A stretch of 64,000 nt of DNA from an uncultured Pseudomonadota bacterium (GTDB taxonomy: Bacteria > Pseudomonadota > Gammaproteobacteria > Burkholderiales > SG8-39), in contig CAIKRR010000036.1 of assembly GCA_903829815.1 (NCBI GenBank), forward strand, positions 1-64,000, given 5' to 3'. The position numbers and the translations under genes were made by a program. Position 1 is the first letter of the stretch, and every line of letters starts with the position of its first letter. Shown one piece after another: positions 57,745 to 64,000 of the stretch. The notes beneath the pieces are model-generated. The model was not told the origin of the DNA and did no database searches. It saw nothing but the letters and a program-made list of their open reading frames with translations.

Positions 57745-58068
57745 TCAGACCCGACCGACCAGCAGGCCGCGACGCTCTGCCTCGACCAGGCGGCGTTCCA
57801 GATCGGCGAGGTCGGTTGCACGGGAGAGAAAGCGCTCGGCCTCAAAGGCAGGAGCGTTGCTCAACCAGTCACGAGCGCCTTGCAGGAGGCGCATCGCCAT
57901 CCCGCCAATGGCCGCGGCACGCAACTCATGGGCACGCCGCTCGATCAATCGGGGGGTCAGCCCGTCGAACGGGCCGCTCGCAACGGCCTTGCGGGTGGGC
58001 AGAGCCACCGCGAGGTCGGTCTGGCGGAGATAACCGTCGCCTTCGTAGATCGGGAGCCAGGGTCGCAT
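57745..58068 (-). CDS. Small DUF3563-like hypothetical protein
   Basis: A 107-residue protein of unknown function. The C-terminal LSRATDLADLERRLVEAERR resembles the short DUF3563 family common in Burkholderiales. It is predicted to be soluble and helical, with no signal peptide. The ATG at 58068 has a GAGGA site seven bases upstream. It is divergent from the LysR gene across an AT-rich 200-base region. I cannot assign a role. Confidence 0.65.
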   Translation of the reverse strand: MRPWLPIYEGDGYLRQTDLAVALPTRKAVASGPFDGLTPRLIERRAHELRAAAIGGMAMRLLQGARDWLSNAPAFEAERFLSRATDLADLERRLVEAERRGLLVGRV

Positions 58069-58144
58069 GATGTATCCTCAAGTATTGACGCGCATTTGCT
58101 GCAGCGCACGATGGGAAGATACGGCTCTATCCGCCAAAAATAAA

Positions 58145-58172
58145 ATAGTAATTTCAGATGATTACGATTCAA
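58145..58172 (-). promoter_or_regulatory. Possible sigma-70 promoter for the small DUF3563-like gene
   Basis: On the minus strand, TTGAAT (58172-58167) and TACTAT (58150-58145) are 16 bases apart. They sit in the most AT-rich stretch of the neighbourhood, between the small gene and LysR. The region probably also holds the LysR operator, which I could not define. Confidence 0.3.
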
Positions 58173-58268
58173 CCCTCTTATGACGCCGGTCAGCGGATCG
58201 ACAAGGCTCGCTGCGTCGCATCATTTCGACTCTGACACGGTACACTCGGGGTTTTCACGGAGGTCGCA

Positions 58269-59201
58269 ATGGAGCTCTACCAGCTGCGGGCCTTTCTGGC
58301 AGTCGCCGACGAGGGTCACCTCACCCGCGCGGCAGAACGGCTGCACGTGAGCCAGCCTGCAGTGAGCTCCCAGATCAAGGCTCTCGAAGACGCCTTCGAT
58401 ACCCGGCTCTTCGAACGCACCTCGAGCGGCATGGTGCTCACGGTGCCGGGTCGCGAACTCCTGCAGCACGCACGGCGTACCGTGGTCGCTGCCGACGAAC
58501 TGATGCGTGCCGCACGTGCGCTCAAGGGCGAAATTGCCGGCCGCCTGCGCATCGGCACCCTCGCCGATCCGGCGCTCATCCGCCTGGGCGATCTCCTTGG
58601 CCGTTCGATCAAGCGACATCCGCTGCTCGAACTCGAACTCCATCACGAGATATCCGGGGCAGCGCCCGAGGGCGTGCGAGAGGGTCGACTGGACGCGAGC
58701 TTCTACTTTGGCGAACCACCCGGTGCCGACCTCAATGCCATTGCACTGAAAGACATCACCTATCTGGTGTGTGCGCCCGCCTCGTGGCAGTCACGTGTCG
58801 ATCATGCCGACTGGCGCTCGATCGCCGCAATGCCCTGGGTACTGACGCCAGCCATCAGCACGCACAGCCGGCTGGTCAATGCCCTCTTTGCGAGCGAAGG
58901 CGTCAGCCCACCCGAGTTTCATGTCGAGGCCGACCACGAGTCGGTGATTGAAAATCTGGTGGTGGCAGGCGTAGGTCTGTCGCTCCTGCGCGAGGACATC
59001 GCGCTTGCGCGCGAGCGGTCCGGTGATGTCTGCATCTGGCCTCAGGCGCGCCTGCAGACCCGGCTGTGGTTCATTCACGCACGGCGGCAGGCGCGCAATC
59101 CGCTCATCATGGCGCTGGTGGGCCTGGTCCGTGAAACCTGGCCCGACGCCCTGCCGGCAACGCCGCGCGAGTCGCGCCGCAGCGCATCGCCCGCCCCTTA
59201 G
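58269..59201 (+). CDS. LysR-family transcriptional regulator
   Basis: A 310-residue regulator. The N-terminal helix-turn-helix is MELYQLRAFLAVADEGHLTR onward, with SQPAVSSQIKALE as the recognition region. The C-terminal effector domain is of the periplasmic-binding-protein fold. A GGAGGT ribosome-binding site (58259-58264) precedes the ATG. It lies between the VOC/DUF set and the nadX-like operon, so it may regulate one or both. The inducer is unknown; such regulators usually respond to pathway intermediates. Confidence 0.92.
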   Translation: MELYQLRAFLAVADEGHLTRAAERLHVSQPAVSSQIKALEDAFDTRLFERTSSGMVLTVPGRELLQHARRTVVAADELMRAARALKGEIAGRLRIGTLADPALIRLGDLLGRSIKRHPLLELELHHEISGAAPEGVREGRLDASFYFGEPPGADLNAIALKDITYLVCAPASWQSRVDHADWRSIAAMPWVLTPAISTHSRLVNALFASEGVSPPEFHVEADHESVIENLVVAGVGLSLLREDIALARERSGDVCIWPQARLQTRLWFIHARRQARNPLIMALVGLVRETWPDALPATPRESRRSASPAP

Positions 59202-59272
59202 AGGCGAGCGGCTGCTTTGACAAGTGCGGCGCCAGACCGTAAAAGACCGGCTCGGTTTACTGAGGTTGAATC

Positions 59273-60088
59273 ATGCGTATCGGCATCATCGGCGGCGGCG
59301 AGATCGCACGGCTCTTTCTTGAACATCTCGCGACCGGAGAACTCGGTGACGCCGAAGTGGTCGCGATCGTCGGCCGCAGCGACGCATCGCGTGGCAAGGC
59401 GCTGGCCGCACGACATGGCGTACCTTTCGCGATCGGACTCGATGCGTTGCGCGCAACCCGTCCCGATGTGGTGATCGAGGCAGCCTCGCATGACGTAGTC
59501 CGCGACTACGGCCTCCCACTCCTGGAGCAGGGCGTGTCCTTCATCGTCCTCTCGGGCGGTGCCCTGTGCGATGACACGCTGCGGCATGCCATGGAAGCCG
59601 CTGCCAACCGGTCGGGTGCCATGCTCTACGTGCCCTCGGGTGGTATCGGTGGACTCGATGCGCTCAAGGCCGCCTGCGTGGCCGGGGTCGACGAAGTCAC
59701 CATCGCCGTCACCAAGCCACCGGCGGCCTGGCGCGGCATCGACTATGTCGAGAAACTCGGTGTCGACCTCGACAACCTGACCGGTGCCACCGTGCTCTTC
59801 GAGGGCAGCGCGCGCGAAGGCGTGCCGCACTTTCCGGCCAATGTGAACATCGCCGCCGTCCTGTCGATGGCCGGCATCGGCTTCGACCGTACCCGCCTGA
59901 AGGTCGTCGCTGACCCGGCCCTGATCTACAACACCCACTTCATCTCGATCAAGGGCGCCTCTGGTCGCATCGACGTAAAGTTCGAATCAGTGCCATTCCC
60001 CAACAACCCCAAGACCGCGATGCTTGCCGCCTACAGTTCGCTTGCCGCCTTCCGGCAATTCAACTCGCGCGTGCGCTACGGCACCTGA
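59273..60088 (+). CDS. nadX: Aspartate dehydrogenase-like oxidoreductase
   Basis: A 271-residue NAD(P)-dependent enzyme of the L-aspartate dehydrogenase (NadX) family. The Rossmann motif IGIIGGGEIARLFLEHL starts the protein; VIEAASHDVVRDYG, LSGGALCD and FPANVNIAAVLSMAG are family segments. It precedes a thiamine-diphosphate enzyme by eight bases, far from any NAD-synthesis gene. In this context it may act on a related amino or keto acid in a catabolic route rather than in NAD synthesis, by inference. Confidence 0.83.
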   Translation: MRIGIIGGGEIARLFLEHLATGELGDAEVVAIVGRSDASRGKALAARHGVPFAIGLDALRATRPDVVIEAASHDVVRDYGLPLLEQGVSFIVLSGGALCDDTLRHAMEAAANRSGAMLYVPSGGIGGLDALKAACVAGVDEVTIAVTKPPAAWRGIDYVEKLGVDLDNLTGATVLFEGSAREGVPHFPANVNIAAVLSMAGIGFDRTRLKVVADPALIYNTHFISIKGASGRIDVKFESVPFPNNPKTAMLAAYSSLAAFRQFNSRVRYGT

Positions 60089-60096
60089 GCATCCTC

Positions 60097-61710
60097 ATGA
60101 ACAACGCTGATCTGATCGTTCGCCTGCTGCGCAACGCGGGCATTGCCCGTGGCTTCGGCATCCCCAGTGGCAATGTGCTCCCGCTGATGGAGGCGATGCG
60201 CTCCGGTGGCATCGACTTCGTGCTCACCGCCCATGAAGGCTCGGCCGGTTTTGCTGCCGACGTGTCGGCACGGGTCGGCAAGGCACCCGGCCTTTGCATC
60301 GCCACGCTTGGCCCGGGTGCGACCAACCTCGCCACCGGCGTCGGCAACGCCTGGCTCGACCGGTCACCGATGATCGCCATCACCTGCACCCTCAACGAGG
60401 CCCAGCTCGGCCGTCGCCTGCAGATGTGGATTGACCACCACACCCTGTTCAAGCCCATCACCAAGGCCACCCTGCGTCTGCAACGCGGCTCGATCGTCGC
60501 AACGCTCACCGAGGCCCTGCAGCTGGCCATGAGCGAGCCGGCCGGGCCGGTGCACCTCGATCTGCCCGAAGACGTGGCGGTCGCAGAGGCAAGCGAAGTC
60601 ATCCCGGCACGGCTCGAGGCGCCAGTGGCCACGCGCAAACTGACACGTGCCGATGATGCTTCGCTGGATCGCGCCGAAGCGCGACTGCGTGCGGCACGCC
60701 GACCGATCGCGGTGATCGGCTCGAACGCCATGCGCATGCACTCGCCACAGAGCCTGCTGGCCCTCATCGAACGGCACCAGTTGCCCTTTGCCACCACCAC
60801 GATGGCCAAGGGCATGATCGATGAAGACCATCCGCTCTCGATCGGCTGCATCGAGCGCGCGCGGCGAAAGATGCAGCGCAGCCTGCTCGCCAGCGCCGAT
60901 CTGATCGTGGGACTTGGGTACGACACCATCGAAGTGGAGTACGAGGCCTGGGTAGGCCGTGTACCGGTGCTGCATGTCGACATCGAAGCAGCCGACGTCG
61001 ATGGGAGTGTCACGCTTGCCGATCAAGCCATCGGCGTGCTCGACGCCTCAATTGCGCACCTTGCCTCGGCGCCTGCCTGCCACAACACCTGGACGCCTGC
61101 CGACATTGGCGCTCACCGCACGGCCTTTCAGGCCGCGCTGCGCCCTGCCGCCCCCGGATTCACCCCACACGCAGCCATCGATGCGGTGCGCCGGGTACTG
61201 CCACGCGAGGGCATCCTCACGTTTGACGTTGGCGCCCACACCCACCAGATCGCCAGCCAGTGGACCGCGCATGCGCCGCGCAGCTTTCTCATCACCAATG
61301 GCTGGTCATCGATGGGCTTTGGCCTGCCGGCCGCCATCGCGGCCAAGCTCGAGCGGCCCGACCTCCCGGTGGTCTGCCTCATTGGCGACGGGTGCTTCCA
61401 GATGACCTGTGGCGAGGTGGCGGTGCTCAAGCGCCATCGGCTAGCCGTACCGGTGGTCGTACTCGACGATCGCTGGTTGAGTCTCATCAAGGTGAAGCAG
61501 GAGCGACGCTCACTCGTTCACTACGGCACCGAATTGCAGGAGGAGGCCTATCGCGAGCCACCATCGCACTACTTTGGCGTGCCGGCCATTGGCGTACGTG
61601 ACTCGATTGCCCTCGAAGAGGCCCTGCGCCGGGCGCTGGCCGCCGATGGCCCCACGGTGATCGAGGCCGTGGTCGACGCAGCGCACTACAGCGAGACAGT
61701 CTACGACTAG
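60097..61710 (+). CDS. Thiamine-diphosphate-dependent enzyme (acetolactate synthase-like)
   Basis: A 537-residue enzyme with the pyrimidine-binding domain first (catalytic Glu47 in AHEGSAGFAAD), a central domain, and the diphosphate-binding domain with GDGCFQM. Where the usual GDG-x(about 24-27)-NN motif ends, this protein reads DD after 24 residues, so the second motif is atypical. It is likely a 2-oxoacid decarboxylase or carboligase of the acetolactate synthase or benzoylformate decarboxylase group. The paired NadX-like enzyme suggests joint handling of an oxo- or amino-acid. No small regulatory subunit is seen. Confidence 0.85.
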   Translation: MNNADLIVRLLRNAGIARGFGIPSGNVLPLMEAMRSGGIDFVLTAHEGSAGFAADVSARVGKAPGLCIATLGPGATNLATGVGNAWLDRSPMIAITCTLNEAQLGRRLQMWIDHHTLFKPITKATLRLQRGSIVATLTEALQLAMSEPAGPVHLDLPEDVAVAEASEVIPARLEAPVATRKLTRADDASLDRAEARLRAARRPIAVIGSNAMRMHSPQSLLALIERHQLPFATTTMAKGMIDEDHPLSIGCIERARRKMQRSLLASADLIVGLGYDTIEVEYEAWVGRVPVLHVDIEAADVDGSVTLADQAIGVLDASIAHLASAPACHNTWTPADIGAHRTAFQAALRPAAPGFTPHAAIDAVRRVLPREGILTFDVGAHTHQIASQWTAHAPRSFLITNGWSSMGFGLPAAIAAKLERPDLPVVCLIGDGCFQMTCGEVAVLKRHRLAVPVVVLDDRWLSLIKVKQERRSLVHYGTELQEEAYREPPSHYFGVPAIGVRDSIALEEALRRALAADGPTVIEAVVDAAHYSETVYD

Positions 61711-61731
61711 AGCGCAGCTACAGCGGATGCG

Positions 61732-62763
61732 CTACTCGGCACGGGCGCCCGAGCGGCGCACGATATCGCTCCACTTCTCCGACTCGGCACGTATGTAACG
61801 GGCGAAGGCGGCGCCGGTGAGCGTGCGCGGCTCCATGCCGATGCGGGAGAGACGCGCGAGCGTAGTCGGGCGCGACATGATGCTCGATGCCTCGGCCGCC
61901 AGGCGCTCGATGGTATCGGTTGACACCCCGGCGCGGGTGCCGAGCCCGAACCAGGGGGTAACCTCGAACCCCGGCACGCCAGCCTCGGCGATCGTGGGCA
62001 ATTCAGGCAGGGATGACAGACGATGGCGTTCGGCTACGCCAAGCGCACGCAACTGGCCCTTCTGGATATAGGGCACCGACGCGCTGGTGTTGTTCAGGGT
62101 CAGCGCGACATTGCCTGACAAGAGATCGGTGATGGCGCCTGCTGCCCCTTTGTACGGCACATGCACGATGTCGACCCCGGTGAGGCTGCGCAGGAGTTCC
62201 ATCCCCAGATGACCGGTGGTACCCACACCGGCCGAGGAATAACTCACCTTTCCTGGCCGTTCGCGCAGCCAAGCGAGCAGTTCAAGCAGGTTGCGCGCCG
62301 GCACATCGGGATGCACCAGAAGCACCAGAGGCGAGTAGCCCACCAGCGCAATCGGCGCAATCTCGGTGCGCGGATCAAAGGGCATGCGTGACTGCAGGTA
62401 CATGTTGATGCTGAACACGCCGGGCGTGGTGACAAACAGCATCTGGCCATCGGCAGGCGCCCTCACCACGGCCTCGACACCGATATTGCCGTTGGCGCCG
62501 GGCCGGTTCTCGACAACGAACGGTTGACCGAACTTCTGCGTGAACCCTTCGGCCACGATGCGCGCCATGAGATCGACCGATCCACCCGGCGGACTGGTGG
62601 CAATGATCTTGACCGGGTGCGAAGGCCATGGCGCCTGGGCTTGCGCCTGTACCGCAGCAACGGGCAGCAGTGCCAGACCCACAAGCAACATGGCCCAAGC
62701 CGCTGCCCGCACGCGCGCAGGGGATCGATCCCGGATGCGTGTGAGGCGATCCACACGACCCAT
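61732..62763 (-). CDS. Bug/TctC-family periplasmic solute receptor (third)
   Basis: The mature receptor carries KIIATSPPGGSVDLMARIVA, VVENRPGANGNIG, SSAGVGTTGHLGMEL and HVPYKGAAGA, the Bug motifs. The signal peptide ends near AVQAQAQ. The start is unsure: ATG 62763 gives a charged N-region and normal length; ATGs at 62811 and 62850 are in frame. It converges with the thiamine enzyme and diverges from the aldolase-fold gene. The ligand is probably a carboxylate of the same catabolic region, by position only. Confidence 0.9.
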   Translation of the reverse strand: MGRVDRLTRIRDRSPARVRAAAWAMLLVGLALLPVAAVQAQAQAPWPSHPVKIIATSPPGGSVDLMARIVAEGFTQKFGQPFVVENRPGANGNIGVEAVVRAPADGQMLFVTTPGVFSINMYLQSRMPFDPRTEIAPIALVGYSPLVLLVHPDVPARNLLELLAWLRERPGKVSYSSAGVGTTGHLGMELLRSLTGVDIVHVPYKGAAGAITDLLSGNVALTLNNTSASVPYIQKGQLRALGVAERHRLSSLPELPTIAEAGVPGFEVTPWFGLGTRAGVSTDTIERLAAEASSIMSRPTTLARLSRIGMEPRTLTGAAFARYIRAESEKWSDIVRRSGARAE

Positions 62764-62933
62764 CGGCGAACATGCCGTCACGGCACCTGCATGCAGACTG
62801 CTAGAATCCATCGTTGTCTTGCTCGCGATGCCCTTGTGCCGGTGTTTCATCTTAGCGCAGCCTCGGGTGGCGCAGGCAGCAGTCGAACCGCAGCATCGAG
62901 TCCGCGTGGTACGCGGCATACCGGGAGCCCCGC

Positions 62934-63716
62934 ATGAGTGCATCAGCAGACGATATCCAGGCCGTGATCGCCGAACTCAAGAAGACCGTATCGGTTGCCG
63001 GGGGCATTCTCTACCACCTCGGACTGGCCGATTACATGGGGCATTGCAGCGCGCGCATTCCGGGCACCGACCGCATCGTGATCAAGCCGCGCCATTCGGC
63101 CTCGGTACACGGCATGGGCACGGTCGAGTCCGAGCGCATGATCATCATCGACATGGACGGCAAGCCGGTCGAAGGTCGTGACGGTCCGCCCGCCGAGATC
63201 TTCATCCATACCGAGATCTATCGCGCGCGTCCCGATATCGGCGGCATCGTGCACACGCACCAGATGATGACCACCGCCTTCGGTGTCGTCGGTCGCCCGA
63301 TCCTGCCGATCCTCGCCACCGAATCGCATGATGCGAAGCGCCCCTTCCCGATCTACAGCGACCCCGATCTGGTGAATTCGCCTGCACGCGGCAAGGCACT
63401 GGCTCAGGCCCTGGGTGACCACGCCACCGTGCACATCCAGAACCATGGTGTCGTGTTCACCGGGCCCACGGTCGAAGAGGCCACGCTGTCGGCCATCCAC
63501 ATCGAGCGCCTCGCGCTGCTCAACTACTTCTCGCTGCAACTGGGCACCCCCAACGTGATTCCGACCGAGAAGATCGACGAGATGCTCAAGGGCAATCGCG
63601 TCGGCTATGGCGTGCGCTTCGCGTACTACAAGAGCCTGCTCGACACCGGGGCGCTGTCAGCCCGCGCGGTCGTGAGTGCGCCGCCGATCGCCCAGTTCCT
63701 CAACCTGACGAAGTAG
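62934..63716 (+). CDS. Class II aldolase/adducin-fold protein
   Basis: A 260-residue zinc-dependent aldolase or decarboxylase. The expected metal and catalytic residues are present: Glu88 (PPAEIFIHTEIY), His107 and His109 (HTHQ), and His171 (QNHGVVF). The ATG has a GGGAG site upstream. Members of this fold near aromatic genes are often decarboxylases of dihydroxyphthalate or ring-cleavage products rather than sugar aldolases. It precedes a flavin hydroxylase gene by 29 bases. The reaction is unassigned. Confidence 0.87.
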   Translation: MSASADDIQAVIAELKKTVSVAGGILYHLGLADYMGHCSARIPGTDRIVIKPRHSASVHGMGTVESERMIIIDMDGKPVEGRDGPPAEIFIHTEIYRARPDIGGIVHTHQMMTTAFGVVGRPILPILATESHDAKRPFPIYSDPDLVNSPARGKALAQALGDHATVHIQNHGVVFTGPTVEEATLSAIHIERLALLNYFSLQLGTPNVIPTEKIDEMLKGNRVGYGVRFAYYKSLLDTGALSARAVVSAPPIAQFLNLTK

Positions 63717-63745
63717 TCGATCACGCAACGAAGAGGCAGTACGGC

Positions 63746-64000
63746 ATGAGCGCAGAACGAGTTCTCATCATTGGCGCCGGTCCGGTCGGCATGGTCTGCG
63801 CACTGGCGCTCAACCGTGCCGGCATCGCCGTCACCGTCCTCGAGCAGGAGCCTGAACCGGTTCGCGACCAGCGTGCCGCATCGCTCCACCCGACGACGCT
63901 CGAGATGCTCGATGCGCTCGACGTGCTCGATGACATACGGCCGCGCGGTCTCATCTCGCCCACCTATCACTTCCGCGACCGTGTCTCGGGGGATCTGGTG
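63746..64000 (+). CDS. FAD-dependent monooxygenase, N-terminal part (runs past window end)
   Basis: The first 85 residues of a flavin hydroxylase of the PheA/TetX/UbiH-like group. It starts MSAERVLIIGAGPVGMVCAL, with the FAD motif, then VLEQEPEPVRDQRAASLHPT, where the Arg-Ala-x-x-x-His-Pro pattern is typical of MhpA- and PobA-like hydroxylases. No stop is reached before base 64000. The gene follows the aldolase-fold gene and is presumably part of the same operon, perhaps hydroxylating an aromatic acid. Confidence 0.85.
   Translation, partial: MSAERVLIIGAGPVGMVCALALNRAGIAVTVLEQEPEPVRDQRAASLHPTTLEMLDALDVLDDIRPRGLISPTYHFRDRVSGDLV

Noticed and set aside
51066-64000. Genomic island borders or mobile element in the catabolic region
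   Set aside because: No integrase, transposase, terminal repeat or tRNA end was found, and base composition looks the same as that of the neighbours by eye.

Overview
The window is about 64 kb of high-G+C chromosome with a Betaproteobacteria gene content, most likely order Burkholderiales and close to Alcaligenaceae (Bordetella/Achromobacter-like). The reasons are the gene orders miaB-phoH-ybeY-corC-lnt-glyQS-gmhB-plsC, lptD-surA-rsmA with amgK-murU, pepP-ubiH-dusB-fis-purHD-hemF and hemA-prfA-prmC-grxD, plus three Bug/TctC-type periplasmic receptors without transporter partners. No insertion sequence, prophage, CRISPR array or rRNA was found. The only RNA gene is a CAU-anticodon tRNA directly upstream of miaB.

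Layout. 0-10 kb: a sulfotransferase and a methyltransferase that converge and overlap; a leftward set of a new 59-aa membrane protein, rpe, gph and a GlcD-type flavin dehydrogenase; divergent mltA; then leftward dsbC-type, UbiH-family and ketopantoate-reductase-like genes. 10-21.6 kb: one long rightward, tightly coupled series from the tRNA and miaB to gloA, covering tRNA modification, ribosome maturation, envelope lipoprotein acylation, glycyl-tRNA synthetase, heptose and phosphatidate synthesis. 21.6-26.2 kb: leftward lptD-surA-rsmA. 26.3-35.9 kb: rightward amgK-murU (peptidoglycan recycling), pepP, ubiH, dusB-fis, purH-purD and hemF. 35.9-42.1 kb: leftward algZ-algR-hemC-hemD-hemX-hemY, divergent from argH, the same order as in Pseudomonas. 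43.7-50.8 kb: leftward hemA-prfA-prmC-(DUF4010)-grxD-rbgA-(substrate-binding protein).

51-64 kb is accessory: an aromatic or carboxylate catabolic region. It holds a two-subunit Rieske oxygenase, a LigB-type extradiol dioxygenase with a LigA-like tail, a two-domain vicinal-oxygen-chelate (VOC) protein with type I extradiol metal ligands, a second VOC protein, a LysR regulator, an aspartate-dehydrogenase-like enzyme paired with a thiamine-diphosphate enzyme, a class II aldolase-fold protein, the start of a flavin hydroxylase, and three Bug receptors. The substrate cannot be read from sequence.

Most notable observations: hemA is split by a frameshift inside an alternating G/C tract, and restoring one GC dinucleotide gives a normal 417-aa enzyme with catalytic Cys50. 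A short membrane protein with a strong ribosome-binding site precedes rpe. A tRNA-Met-type gene and miaB appear to share a promoter. The catabolic region carries enzymes of two unrelated ring-cleavage superfamilies. I do not see convincing evidence for a wholly new type of system; the catabolic region is the best candidate for undescribed biochemistry.
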